64,000 nucleotides of DNA, taken from assembly GCF_004137345.1 (NCBI RefSeq), contig NZ_SDWV01000001.1:186001-250000 (forward strand), given 5' to 3'. Each line of letters begins with the position of its first letter. Position 1 is the first letter of the stretch. Both the position numbers and the translations under genes were made by a program. Shown piece after piece: positions 11,731 through 20,744 of this stretch. The DNA comes from Nocardioides zhouii. Its GTDB lineage: Bacteria > Actinomycetota > Actinomycetes > Propionibacteriales > Nocardioidaceae. The notes under the pieces are model-generated. The model was given only the letters and a program-made list of their open reading frames with translations. It was not told the DNA's origin and searched no databases.

Positions 11731-13500
11731 TCAGCGGGAGCCGAACACCTTGGCGACCGCCTGCGGGCTGTCGGCCGCGGCGAGCCGCTTGCGCAGGTCA
11801 CCGACGACCGCTCCCTCGGCGGGCGCGAGCAGCTTCTCCTCGTTGCGGGTGCCCGACGACGCCACGTCGACCGCGGGCACGATGCCCTTGGCCGCGCGCT
11901 CGGCGCTGAGCACCAGCTCGAGGTTGGCGGTGCCGGCGAGCTCCTCGAGGAAGAACTCGTCAGTGGCCGAGCCGGTGCCGACCGAGACCGTCGCCAGGAT
12001 GGTGAGCGACCCGGCGTCCTCGATCTTGCGAGCGGCGCCGAAGAACTCCTTGGTCGGGTGCACCGCGGAGGCGTCCACGAGCCCACCCAGGACCCGGCCG
12101 TTGGCAGGCGCGGCGAGGTTGTACGCGCGGCCGAGGCGGGTCAGCGAGTCGAGCAGCACGACGACGTCGTGGCCCAGCTCCACCAGCCGCTTGGCGCGCT
12201 CGATGGCGAGCTCCGCGACCAGGGTGTGGTCGGCCGGCTGCCGGTCGAAGGTCGAGGCGACGACCTCGCCCTTGACCGAGCGCTGGAAGTCGGTGACCTC
12301 CTCGGGGCGGGTGTCGACCAGCACCACCATCACGTGGCACTCGGGGTTGTTGGTGGTCACCGACTGGGCGATCGACCGCAGGAGCGTCGTGGTGCCCGTA
12401 CGCGGCGGCGTCAGCACGAGCCCGCGCTGGCCCTTGCCGACGGGAGCGGCGATGTCGACGACCCGGCCGATCAGGTTGGCCTCGTCGGTCGCCAGGCGCA
12501 GCCGCTGGTGCGGGTGGACCGGCACCGAGTCCGCGAAGTCGGGGCGCTCCTTGGCGCCCTCGGCCTCCGTGCCGTTGATGCTGTCGATGCGGACCATCGG
12601 GTTGAACTTCTCCCGACGCTCGCCCTCGCGCGGCTGCCGGACCTGCCCGACGACCGCGTCACCGCGACGCAGGTGGTACTTCCGGACCATCGACAGCGAG
12701 AGGTACACGTCCTCGGGCCCCGGCAGGTAGCCCGAGGTCCGGACGAACGCACAGTTGTCCAGGACGTCGAGGATGCCGGCGGCCGGCACCAGCACGTCGT
12801 CCTCGAGGATCGTGGTGTCAGGCTCGTTTCGGGCGCCCGTGGTGCGCACCGCCGTGCGGTCGCGACCGCGACGGCGGCGGTTGCGGCGGCTGCCACCCTC
12901 GCCGTCCTCGTCGTCGTCGAGCTGGTCCTGCTGCCGCTGCTCCTGCTGGCGCTGGTCCTGCTGCTTCTGCTCCTGCTGGCGCTGGTCCTGCTGCTTCTGG
13001 TTCGGCTGGTTCTGCTGGTTCTGGGGGTTCTTCGCCTGGCCCTGCTTCTGGCCCTGCTTCTGGTCGTTCTGCTTGCCCTGGTCCTGCTGATTCTGCTCGG
13101 GCTGCTTCTGGTCCTGCTTCTGCTCGACCTGCTTCTCGACGTGCTTCTCGACCTGGGCCTCGGCCTGCTCGGCCTGGCGCTGCTTGCGGGTGCGGGTCCG
13201 CACGGTCGTCTGGGGAGCGGGCTCGTCGGCCTGCGGCTCGACGCGCGGCGCCTCGGCCCGCGGGGCTTCGGCCCGCGGGGCTTCGGCCTTCGGGGCTTCT
13301 GCCTTCGGGGCTTCGGCCTTGGGCGTCCCGGCGGACTTGATCGCCTCGACGAGCTCGGCCTTCTTCATCGAGCCGGCGCCGGCGATGCCGATGCCCGTGG
13401 CCATCGACTTCAGGTCCGCCAGCAGCATCGAGTTGAGGCCGCCAGCCTTCTTGGCAGGCTTCTTCGCCGCAGCGGTCTCGACAGAGGGGGTTTCGGTCAC
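11731..13500 (-). CDS. rho: Transcription termination factor Rho, with altered catalytic residues
   Basis: Hexameric RNA helicase family. The 589-residue protein has a lysine-rich start with a SAP-like Rho N-terminal helix region (24-55), a low-complexity insert of Ala/Pro/Glu then Gln/Lys repeats (about 60-215), the RNA-binding OSB domain (230-320) and the ATPase core (340-560). GTG at 13500 has AAGGA six bases upstream. Against E. coli Rho as I remember it, the P-loop is TPPRTGTT (364-371) with Thr370 for Lys184. VDTRPEE has Thr397 for catalytic Glu211, Ala522 replaces Lys326 and Gly539 replaces the arginine-valve Arg353. Walker B (VVVLLD, Asp451) and arginine finger Arg552 remain. The C-terminus is about 15-20 residues short. 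Gene position is orthologous. RNA binding may persist, but ATP-driven translocation looks compromised. Confidence 0.93.
   Translation of the reverse strand: MTETPSVETAAAKKPAKKAGGLNSMLLADLKSMATGIGIAGAGSMKKAELVEAIKSAGTPKAEAPKAEAPKAEAPRAEAPRAEAPRVEPQADEPAPQTTVRTRTRKQRQAEQAEAQVEKHVEKQVEQKQDQKQPEQNQQDQGKQNDQKQGQKQGQAKNPQNQQNQPNQKQQDQRQQEQKQQDQRQQEQRQQDQLDDDEDGEGGSRRNRRRRGRDRTAVRTTGARNEPDTTILEDDVLVPAAGILDVLDNCAFVRTSGYLPGPEDVYLSLSMVRKYHLRRGDAVVGQVRQPREGERREKFNPMVRIDSINGTEAEGAKERPDFADSVPVHPHQRLRLATDEANLIGRVVDIAAPVGKGQRGLVLTPPRTGTTTLLRSIAQSVTTNNPECHVMVVLVDTRPEEVTDFQRSVKGEVVASTFDRQPADHTLVAELAIERAKRLVELGHDVVVLLDSLTRLGRAYNLAAPANGRVLGGLVDASAVHPTKEFFGAARKIEDAGSLTILATVSVGTGSATDEFFLEELAGTANLELVLSAERAAKGIVPAVDVASSGTRNEEKLLAPAEGAVVGDLRKRLAAADSPQAVAKVFGSR
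13246..13320 (-). repeat. Five tandem 15-bp units inside rho
   Basis: Units start at 13246, 13261, 13276, 13291 and 13306 and differ at one to three positions. Each encodes the pentapeptide (K/R)AEAP in the Rho insert domain. A glutamine-rich region with looser repeats lies next to it at about 12910-13130. Repeats of this kind expand and contract by slippage, so length variation between strains is expected. Confidence 0.85.
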
Positions 13501-13619
13501 GTGGGTCCTTCGCACGTTGCGTCGCCGACGCGGCCGGAGGAGCCCGCGAGGCGGATGGTGGTCGCCCGTGCACGCGGCCAGATGGACCGGGACGGGCGGG
13601 TACGCCGAACGGCGCGCCG

Positions 13620-14531
13620 TCAGGTTAGCAGGACGGCGCCGTCCGGCTCGATCGCCAGGTCGTGGCACGCCCAGCCGTCGGGACAGCGGCCGATGAGGTC
13701 GGACGTGTCGGCCGTGCCGAAGGCCAGGACGGTGGGGCCGGCACCCGAGACCACGGCCGGCACGCCGTCGGCGCGCAGGCGGCGTACGAGGGCGAGCGTG
13801 TCGGGCATGGCGGGCTCGCGCTGCTCCTGGTGCAGCCAGTCGCGCGTGGCGGCGAGCAGGTGCTCGGGCTGGCCGGTGAGCGCGGCGACGAGCAGAGCGG
13901 CACGACCGGAGTTGGCGGCCGCGTCGGCGTGCGGCACGACCTCGGGGAGCAGGCCGCGGGCGACCTTGGTCTCGACGCCGGTCGGCGGCACGAACACGAC
14001 CGCGGTGATCCGCGGGTCGACACCGGCGCGCACGGCGTACCAGCGGTCGTCCTCGCGCCCGGAGATCACGAACCCGCCGAAGAACGCAGGCGCCACGTTG
14101 TCGGGGTGGCCCTCGAGGTCTGCGGCGAGGTCGAAGAGCGCGTCGTCGGAGGCCAGCAGCTGGCCGCCGGCGACGAGACCGCGGGCGAGCACGACGCCGG
14201 CGACGATCGCGGCGGACGACGAGCCGAGGCCGCGGGCGTGCGGGATCAGGTTGCGGCACGACAGGCGGAGCCCGGGCGGCTGCTCCCCCATCAGGTCGAA
14301 GGCGGCCCGCATGGCGCGTACGACGAGGTGTGTCTCGTCGCGGGGCACGCCACCCCCAGCCGTGTCGGCGCCGGCTCCTTCGACCTCGACCACGAGACCC
14401 TCGGGCAGCACCTCCGCCTCGAGCTCGTCGCGCAGCGACAGCGCGAGGCCGAGCGAGTCGAAGCCGGGACCGAGGTTGGCCGAGGTCGCCGGGACGGTGA
14501 CGCGGACCGGCCCCTCGACGAAGGTCGTCAT
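13620..14531 (-). CDS. thrB: Homoserine kinase
   Basis: GHMP-family kinase that phosphorylates L-homoserine with ATP in threonine synthesis. The 303-residue protein starts MTTFVEGPVRVTVPATSANL, with the substrate-binding PATSANLGPGFD, the GHMP ATP-binding motif IPHARGLGSSSAAI (about 97-110) and the C-terminal SGAGPTVLAF. ATG at 14531 lies two bases from the thrC stop. The operon order hom-thrC-thrB is the common actinobacterial arrangement, with rho 119 bp downstream. Confidence 0.96.
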   Translation of the reverse strand: MTTFVEGPVRVTVPATSANLGPGFDSLGLALSLRDELEAEVLPEGLVVEVEGAGADTAGGGVPRDETHLVVRAMRAAFDLMGEQPPGLRLSCRNLIPHARGLGSSSAAIVAGVVLARGLVAGGQLLASDDALFDLAADLEGHPDNVAPAFFGGFVISGREDDRWYAVRAGVDPRITAVVFVPPTGVETKVARGLLPEVVPHADAAANSGRAALLVAALTGQPEHLLAATRDWLHQEQREPAMPDTLALVRRLRADGVPAVVSGAGPTVLAFGTADTSDLIGRCPDGWACHDLAIEPDGAVLLT

Positions 14532-14533
14532 GC

Positions 14534-15601
14534 TCAGGCGAGACCGGCGGCCGCGGCGGCGGCGTGGACATCGGCATCGACGACCGTGTCGACGAAGCCG
14601 GCGTGGCTCTCGAGGGCGGTCGCAGTGTCCTTGAGCCCGTGGCCGGTCACCGTGACCACGACGGTCTTGTCGCGATAGCTGTCGCCAGCGGCGAGCTCGG
14701 CCAGCATCCCGGCGATGCCGGCCGCGGACGCGGGCTCGACGAAGACGCCGTCGCGCCGGGCCAGCTCGGCCTGAGCGGCGAGGATCTGCGCGTCGCTGAC
14801 CGCGGCGAAGCGGCCCTCGGACTCCTTGGCCGCCATCTCGGCGAGGTGCCACGACGCCGGGTTGCCGACGCGGATCGCGGTCGCCTTGGTCTCGGGGTCG
14901 GGGAACGGCTCGCCGGTCACCAGTGGTGCCGCGCCCTCGGCCTGGAAGCCGCGCATCACCGGCAGGTGCGTGGCGCGGCCGAGCTCGGCGTACTGCTGGT
15001 AGCCGAGCCAGTACGCCGAGATGTTGCCGGCGTTGCCGACCGGGAGGAGGTGGTAGTCGGGAGCGTCACCGAGGAAGTCGACGATCTCGAAGGACGCGGT
15101 CTTCTGGCCCTGGAGCCGGACCGGGTTGACCGAGTTGACCAGCGCGACGGAGTAGTCGCGGGCCAGGCCGCGGGCGATGTCGAGGCAGTGGTCGAAGTTG
15201 CCTCGGACCATGATGATCTGGGCACCGTGGACGACGGCCTGGGCCATCTTGCCGGCGGCGATCTTGCCCTCCGGGATGAGGACCAGCGGCTTGAGCCCGG
15301 CCTTGGCGGCGTAGGCCGCCATCGAGGCCGACGTGTTGCCGGTCGACGCGCAGACGACCGCTTCGGCGCCCTCGTGCTTCGCGACCGAGATGGCCGCCGT
15401 CATGCCGCGGTCCTTGAAGGAGCCGGTGGGGTTGTTGGCCTCGACCTTGAGCCACACCTCGGCACCGGTGAGTCCGGAGAGCCACTCGGAGTGGACCAGC
15501 GGCGTGCCGCCCTCGCGCAGCGTCACCGCCTCCAGCCCTTCGGGCAGGTCGAGCAGGTCGCGGTACTCCTCGATGACGCCCAACCACTGACCGTGCGTCA
15601 T
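14534..15601 (-). CDS. thrC: Threonine synthase
   Basis: PLP-dependent enzyme converting O-phospho-L-homoserine to L-threonine. The 355-residue product has the PLP-lysine motif [12 protein letters not shown] (about 56-67), the phosphate-binding [15 protein letters not shown] segment and the late [10 protein letters not shown] motif. It belongs to the compact threonine synthase class typical of actinobacteria. ATG at 15601 overlaps the hom stop codon by four bases, which indicates translational coupling. Confidence 0.96.
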   Translation of the reverse strand: MTHGQWLGVIEEYRDLLDLPEGLEAVTLREGGTPLVHSEWLSGLTGAEVWLKVEANNPTGSFKDRGMTAAISVAKHEGAEAVVCASTGNTSASMAAYAAKAGLKPLVLIPEGKIAAGKMAQAVVHGAQIIMVRGNFDHCLDIARGLARDYSVALVNSVNPVRLQGQKTASFEIVDFLGDAPDYHLLPVGNAGNISAYWLGYQQYAELGRATHLPVMRGFQAEGAAPLVTGEPFPDPETKATAIRVGNPASWHLAEMAAKESEGRFAAVSDAQILAAQAELARRDGVFVEPASAAGIAGMLAELAAGDSYRDKTVVVTVTGHGLKDTATALESHAGFVDTVVDADVHAAAAAAGLA

Positions 15602-16905
15602 TCGTCCCCGCCCTCCACACGCATCACCGAGGTGACCTCACGGACGATGTCCATGCTCCGGAGCTGCTCCACGGTCGCGCTCAGCGCCGCGTCGGGCGCC
15701 GCGTGCGAGACGACGACGAGCTGGGCGTCGGCGCCGCGGCCCTCCTGCCGCACGGTCTGGATCGACACGTCGTGGTCGGCGAAGGCGTTGGCGACCGCCG
15801 CCAGCACACCGGCGCGGTCGTCGACGTCGATGGCGACGTGGTAGCGGGTGCGGGTCTCCCCCATCGGCTGCACCGCCCGGTCGGCGTACGCCGACTCGCC
15901 CGCGCCGCGGGTGCCGGCGAGCCGGTTGCGGCCCACGGTCACCAGGTCGCCCAGGACGGCACTGGCCGTGGGGGCGCCACCGGCGCCGGGGCCGTAGAAC
16001 ATCAGCTGGCCGGCGGCCTCCGACTCGACGAAGACCGCGTTGTAGGCCTCGCGCACGCTGGCCAGCGGGTGGGAGCGCGGGATCATCGCGGGATGCACGC
16101 GTACGGCGACCTGGTCCTGGCCGTCGGGGCCCGGGCGCAGCTCGCAGATCGCCAGCAGCTTGACCACCGCACCCATGTCGCGGGCGCTGGCGACGTCGGC
16201 GGCGGTGACCTCGGAGATGCCCTCGCGGTAGACGTCGGAGGCGGTCACGCGGGAGTGGAAGGCCAGGCTGGCGAGGATCGCGGCCTTGGCCGCGGCGTCG
16301 AAGCCCTCGACGTCGGCGGTCGGGTCGGCCTCGGCGTAGCCGAGCTCCTGGGCCTCCTCGAGCGCCTCGGAGAAGCCGCTGCCGACGGTGTCCATCTTGT
16401 CGAGGATGAAGTTGGTGGTGCCGTTGACGATGCCGAGCACCCGGGTGACCTTGTCGCCGGCCAGCGACTCGCGCAGCGGGCGGACGATCGGGATCGCACC
16501 GGCGACGGCCGCCTCGTAGTAGAGGTCGCGCTCCGCCTTGGCGGCCGCCTCGAAGAGCGTCGGCCCGTCCTCTGCCAGCAGCGCCTTGTTGGCCGTCACG
16601 ACGCTCGCGCCGTTGTCGAGCGCCGAGAGGATCAGTGACCGCGCAGGCTCGATGCCACCGATCACCTCGACCACGACGTCGACGTCGGCCCGGGCCACCA
16701 GCCCGGCCACGTCGGTGGTCAGCAGGCCGTCGGGCAGGTCGATGTCGCGGGGCGCGTCGAGGCGGCGTACGCCGACTCCCACCAGCTCGACCCGGGCGCC
16801 GACCCGCGCGGCGAGGTCGTCGCTCTGCTCGGTCAGCAGGCGGACCACCTGGGACCCGACCGCCCCGCAGCCGAGCACGGCCACCTTGAGAGTTCGCTCG
16901 CTCAT
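15598..16905 (-). CDS. hom: Homoserine dehydrogenase
   Basis: NAD(P)-dependent reduction of aspartate semialdehyde to homoserine, the branch point toward threonine and methionine. The 435-residue protein has the Rossmann motif [10 protein letters not shown] (about 12-21), the catalytic region around [11 protein letters not shown] and a C-terminal ACT domain (from about residue 355, [15 protein letters not shown]) that gives threonine feedback control in Corynebacterium-type enzymes. ATG at 16905 overlaps the lysA stop by four bases; thrC overlaps its own stop by four bases. Confidence 0.96.
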   Translation of the reverse strand: MSERTLKVAVLGCGAVGSQVVRLLTEQSDDLAARVGARVELVGVGVRRLDAPRDIDLPDGLLTTDVAGLVARADVDVVVEVIGGIEPARSLILSALDNGASVVTANKALLAEDGPTLFEAAAKAERDLYYEAAVAGAIPIVRPLRESLAGDKVTRVLGIVNGTTNFILDKMDTVGSGFSEALEEAQELGYAEADPTADVEGFDAAAKAAILASLAFHSRVTASDVYREGISEVTAADVASARDMGAVVKLLAICELRPGPDGQDQVAVRVHPAMIPRSHPLASVREAYNAVFVESEAAGQLMFYGPGAGGAPTASAVLGDLVTVGRNRLAGTRGAGESAYADRAVQPMGETRTRYHVAIDVDDRAGVLAAVANAFADHDVSIQTVRQEGRGADAQLVVVSHAAPDAALSATVEQLRSMDIVREVTSVMRVEGGDE

Positions 16906-18308
16906 GAAGAAACACCCACATCGGTCGCCAACAGGTCGGCCTCAGTCTCTCGTCGCAGCACGGTGAAAGTCTTCCCGTCCCGAACTCCGATCACCGGAGG
17001 ACGCAGCGCGTGGTTGTAGTTGGAGGCCATGGATCTGCAGTAGGCGCCCGTGCCGGGCACCGCGACGAGGTCGCCGGGACGTACGTCGCCGGGCAGGAAC
17101 TCGTCCTTGACGACGATGTCGCCGGCCTCGCAGTGCTTGCCGACGACGCGGGCGAGCGCGGCCGGTGCCCCGGACGAGCGGGAGGCCAGGGTCGCGGAGT
17201 AGTCGGCGTCGTAGAGGGCGGTGCGGATGTTGTCGCTCATCCCGCCGTCGACCGAGACGTAGGAGCGGCGGGCGCCACCGTCGAGGGAGACCTCCTTGAC
17301 CGTGCCGACCTCGTAGACGGTGCACATCGACGGTCCGACGATCGCGCGGCCCGGCTCGATGGACAGTCGCGGCTGCGCAATGCCGAGCGCGCGGCACTCG
17401 TGCTCGACGATCTCGGACATCCCCTGCGCCAGCTGCTCGGGCTCGGACGGGTCGTCCTGGGTCGTGTACGCGATGCCGAAGCCGCCGCCGAGGTCCATCT
17501 CGGGCATCTCCACGCCCAGCTCGGCACCGACGCGGGCGTGCAGCGCGAGCACTCGGCGGGCCGCGACCTCGAAGCCGGACGTGTCGAAGATCTGGCTGCC
17601 GATGTGGGAGTGCAGCCCGAGCAGCCGCAGCCCCGGTGAGCCGAGCACGCGGCGCACGGCCTCGAGCGCGTCGCCGCCCGCGATCGAGAAGCCGAACTTC
17701 TGGTCCTCGTGGGCGGTGGCGATGTACTCGTGGGTGTGCGCCTCGACGCCGGCGGTGACGCGGACGAGCACGCCCGTAGTTCCACCGAGCTCGGTGGTGA
17801 CGGCCGCGAGCCGCTCGATCTCGGCGAAGGAGTCGACGATGACGCGACCGACGCCGAGCTCCACCGCCCGCTCGAGCTCGCCGAGCGTCTTGTTGTTGCC
17901 GTGGAAGCCGATCCGGTCCATCGGGAAGCCGGCGCGCTCGGCGACCGCGAGCTCGCCGCCTGAGCAGACGTCGAGCGAGAGCCCGTCCTCGGCCAGCCAG
18001 CGCGCGACGGTCGTGCAGAGGAACGCCTTGCCGGCGTAGAACACGTCGTAGCCGGCGAAGGCGTCGCGGAAGGCGCGGGCGCGGGCACGGAAGTCGTCCT
18101 CGTCGAGGACGTAAGCCGGGGAGCCGTGCTCGCGGACCAGCTCGGGCAGCGGCACTCCCCCGACGCTCAGCACGCCGTCGGTCTTGGCGGCCGTACGCGA
18201 CCACAGGTGCTCGACGAGCGCGTTGGGGTCGGCCGGCTCACGGAGCCAGTGCGGACCCCGCAGGGCCCCGTCGGCGTGCGCCCAGCCGGAGGGGTGGGCG
18301 GTCGGCAC
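16902..18308 (-). CDS. lysA: Diaminopimelate decarboxylase
   Basis: PLP-dependent fold-III enzyme that makes L-lysine from meso-diaminopimelate. The 468-residue protein has the PLP lysine in VFYAGKAFLC, the HSHIGSQIF segment, the DLGGGFGIAY glycine loop and GTGAYCRSMASNYN near the end that carries substrate-binding residues. GTG at 18308 gives an N-terminal extension of about 30 residues before the barrel, as in other actinobacterial LysA. The gene is directly upstream of hom, linking lysine and threonine branches in one operon. Confidence 0.96.
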   Translation of the reverse strand: MPTAHPSGWAHADGALRGPHWLREPADPNALVEHLWSRTAAKTDGVLSVGGVPLPELVREHGSPAYVLDEDDFRARARAFRDAFAGYDVFYAGKAFLCTTVARWLAEDGLSLDVCSGGELAVAERAGFPMDRIGFHGNNKTLGELERAVELGVGRVIVDSFAEIERLAAVTTELGGTTGVLVRVTAGVEAHTHEYIATAHEDQKFGFSIAGGDALEAVRRVLGSPGLRLLGLHSHIGSQIFDTSGFEVAARRVLALHARVGAELGVEMPEMDLGGGFGIAYTTQDDPSEPEQLAQGMSEIVEHECRALGIAQPRLSIEPGRAIVGPSMCTVYEVGTVKEVSLDGGARRSYVSVDGGMSDNIRTALYDADYSATLASRSSGAPAALARVVGKHCEAGDIVVKDEFLPGDVRPGDLVAVPGTGAYCRSMASNYNHALRPPVIGVRDGKTFTVLRRETEADLLATDVGVSS

Positions 18309-18314
18309 GCCCGA

Positions 18315-20000
18315 TCACATCCTCTCGGGAGCGGAGACGCCGAGGAGGCGCAGTCCGTTGGCGAGGACCGTCCGTACGGCGTGCACCAGGACGAGGCGCG
18401 CCTCGTTGGTCGGGGTGACAGGCTCGTCGCCGACCGGCAGCATCCGGCACTCCTTGGTGTCGTACCACCGGTTGAAGACGGCGGCCGTGTCCTCGAGGTA
18501 GCGCGCGATCCGGTGCGGGGCGCGGAGCTCGGCGGCAGCGGTGACGACCCGCGGGAACTCCGCGAGCGCGCGGAGCAGCGTGCCGTCCAGCTCGTGGGCG
18601 AGCAGCGACGGGTCGAATCCGTCACCGGGCAGCGCCATCCCGAGGTCGGCGGCGTTCTCGATCATCCGGCAGGTGCGCGCGTGGGCGTACTGCACGTAGT
18701 AGACGGGGTTGTCGTTGTGAGCCCTCGCCCACAGGTCGAGGTCGAGGTCGATGTTGGTGTCGTTGGTGTAGCGCGCGAGGGCGTAGCGGCTCGCGTCGAC
18801 GCCGATCGCGTCCACCAGGTCGTTGATCGTGACCGTGGTGCCGGCCCGCTTCGACATCCGCAGCGGCTTGCCCTCCCGCAGCAGGTTGACCATCTGGCCG
18901 ATGAGGATCTCCAGGTCCTTGCCCGGCTCGTCGCCGAACGCGGCACACATGGCGTTCATCCGTCCGACGTAGCCGTGGTGGTCGGCGCCGAGCATGATGA
19001 AGCAGCGGTCGAAGCCGCGCTCCTTCTTGTCGAGGTAGTAGGCCAGGTCGCCCGAGATGTAGGCAGGGGTGCCGTTGGAGCGGACGATCACGCGGTCCTT
19101 GTCGTCGCCGTACTTCTCGGTGCGCAGCCAGAGCGCGCCGTCCTCGGTGTAGGTGTTGCCCATCTCCGTCAACCGCTCGATCGCGCGCTCGACGGCGCCC
19201 GACTCGTGCAGGTTGTTCTCGTGGAAGTAGACGTCGAAGTCGACCCCGAAGTCGTGGAGCGACTGCTTGATCTCGGCGAACATCAGCTCGACGCCCTCGG
19301 CCCGGAAGACCTCCTGCGCCTCGTCCTCGGGCAGGTCGAGGACCTCGGGCCGCTTGGCGACCACGTCCTTCGCGATCTCCTCGATGTAGGCGCCGCCGTA
19401 GCCGTCCTCGGGCACCGGACGACCCTTGGACCAGGCGAGCAGCGAGGAGCTGAACCGGTCGAGCTGGGCGCCGTGGTCGTTGAAGTAGTACTCCCGCGTC
19501 ACCTCGGCCCCCGAGAAGGTGAAGACCCGTCCCAGCGCGTCGCCCACCGCCGCCCACCGCACGGCACCGATGTGGAGCGGACCGGTCGGGTTGGCCGAGA
19601 CGAACTCGAGGTCGATCTTCTCGCCCGCGAAGGCGTCGGAGGAGCCGTACGCCTCACCGGCGGCGACGACGTCGGCCGCGACCTGTCCCTGGGCGTCGGC
19701 GGCAACCGTGATGTTGAGGAAGCCGGGGCCGGCGACCTCGACCTCGCTGATGGCGTCGGACTCGCGCAGCTGGGCGGCGACGAGGTCGGCGAAGGCGCGC
19801 GGGTTCGTCCCCTGCCCCCCGATCTGCACGAGCTTCGAGAGCTGGAGCGCGACGTTGGTGGCGTAGTCGCCGTGACCCTTCTGCCGCGGTCGCTCCACCG
19901 TGACCTGGGTCGGCACGCCGTCGGGCAGCGTGATCGCACCATCGGCCACGAGGGCCGCCAGCGCGTCGACGATGGTCTCGGAGAGCTGCTCAGGATTCAC
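18315..20000 (-). CDS. argS: Arginyl-tRNA synthetase
   Basis: Class I synthetase charging tRNA-Arg. The 561-residue protein shows the N-terminal Add1 domain, the ATP-binding HIGH motif as HIGA (in NPTGPLHIGAVRWAAVGD), the KMSKS-equivalent RMSKRAGT, and the C-terminal DALR anticodon-binding helices ending in RLLGVSAPERM. GTG start at 20000. It appears to lead the operon argS-lysA-hom-thrC-thrB (lysA begins 6 bp later), and is divergent from a thioesterase gene 72 bp away. A tRNA-Arg gene lies less than 1 kb upstream. Confidence 0.97.
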   Translation of the reverse strand: MNPEQLSETIVDALAALVADGAITLPDGVPTQVTVERPRQKGHGDYATNVALQLSKLVQIGGQGTNPRAFADLVAAQLRESDAISEVEVAGPGFLNITVAADAQGQVAADVVAAGEAYGSSDAFAGEKIDLEFVSANPTGPLHIGAVRWAAVGDALGRVFTFSGAEVTREYYFNDHGAQLDRFSSSLLAWSKGRPVPEDGYGGAYIEEIAKDVVAKRPEVLDLPEDEAQEVFRAEGVELMFAEIKQSLHDFGVDFDVYFHENNLHESGAVERAIERLTEMGNTYTEDGALWLRTEKYGDDKDRVIVRSNGTPAYISGDLAYYLDKKERGFDRCFIMLGADHHGYVGRMNAMCAAFGDEPGKDLEILIGQMVNLLREGKPLRMSKRAGTTVTINDLVDAIGVDASRYALARYTNDTNIDLDLDLWARAHNDNPVYYVQYAHARTCRMIENAADLGMALPGDGFDPSLLAHELDGTLLRALAEFPRVVTAAAELRAPHRIARYLEDTAAVFNRWYDTKECRMLPVGDEPVTPTNEARLVLVHAVRTVLANGLRLLGVSAPERM

Positions 20001-20072
20001 CCACCAAGCCTATCGGCGGGGCACCCGTCGGGCCGAACCGGTTTCACGTCTGGACCACTAGGGTTCTGCGCT

Positions 20073-20570
20073 GTGACGACGCACCCGACCTACGACCAGC
20101 TGATCGACCTCCCCGCCTACGTCGAGCAACCCGTGCCGATGCCCTTCGAGGACATCAACGGCCACCTCAACGTCCGGCACTACATCGGGATCGCCAGCGA
20201 GGGCCTCGACGAGTCGCTCGTCGAGGTCGGCATCCCGCAGATGTGGCCCCTCACCCACGGCCAGGCGTGCTTCACCGCCGAGCACCACGTGACCTACCTC
20301 CACGAGCTCCGCACCGGCGACACGATGTCGGCCCGGGTGCGCCTGCTCGGCCGCTCCGAGCGCGCCGGCCACGCCCTGGTGTACCTGCTCGACCACACCC
20401 ACCAGCAGGTGGCGTGCGTCGTGGAGGAGATCTTCCTGCACATCGACCTCGAGAGCCGGCGTACGGCGCCGTGGCCGGCCGACATCGCCGCCGCCCTCGA
20501 CGCCCGGGTCGCCGAGCACGAGGCACTCGGGTTCGCGGCCGGGACCTCTGGATCGCTCGCCCTGCGCTGA
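20073..20570 (+). CDS. Acyl-CoA thioesterase-like hotdog protein
   Basis: A 165-residue single hotdog-fold protein of the 4-hydroxybenzoyl-CoA/FadM thioesterase type. Near the N-terminus MPFEDINGHLNVRHYI fits the usual D-x-x-G-H-x-x-x-x-x-Y motif, with the aspartate positioned as in 4-HBA-CoA thioesterases. GTG start at 20073, divergent from argS. The substrate is unknown. The 72-bp spacer must carry promoters for both genes. Confidence 0.75.
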   Translation: MTTHPTYDQLIDLPAYVEQPVPMPFEDINGHLNVRHYIGIASEGLDESLVEVGIPQMWPLTHGQACFTAEHHVTYLHELRTGDTMSARVRLLGRSERAGHALVYLLDHTHQQVACVVEEIFLHIDLESRRTAPWPADIAAALDARVAEHEALGFAAGTSGSLALR

Positions 20571-20654
20571 GGCTCCGCGGTCCGGGGCGGGCGGTTTCCT
20601 GACCGCCGCAGGCGACCGGTAGTCTTCAGCGCGCACCGGCCCAGGCCGGTGCCG

Positions 20655-20727
20655 GCCTCCGTAGCTCAGGGGATAGAGCACTGGTTTCCGGTACCAGGTG
20701 CCGCAGGTTCGAATCCTGCCGGAGGCG
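20655..20727 (+). tRNA. tRNA-Arg (anticodon CCG)
   Basis: A complete 73-nt cloverleaf can be folded by hand. The acceptor stem GCCTCCG pairs with CGGAGGC, the D stem is GCTC/GAGC, the anticodon stem CTGGT/ACCAG holds the loop TTCCGGT, and the T arm is GCAGG-TTCGAAT-CCTGC. Bases 34-36 are CCG, reading the arginine codon CGG. The discriminator is G and the CCA end is not encoded, since CAC follows. It stands alone, between a thioesterase gene and the LCP gene. Confidence 0.96.
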
Positions 20728-20744
20728 CACATCCGACCGGCTGC

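Noticed and set aside
13501..14577. N-terminal extension of the rho reading frame through the thrB region
   Set aside because: It overlaps a well-supported thrB gene in antisense-like frame; GTG 13500 has a good ribosome-binding site and fits known Rho N-termini.
13501..16905. Search for a leader peptide or riboswitch controlling the threonine/lysine genes
   Set aside because: The genes hom, thrC and thrB overlap or nearly abut, and no T-box, lysine riboswitch or Thr-rich leader was found there or upstream of argS.
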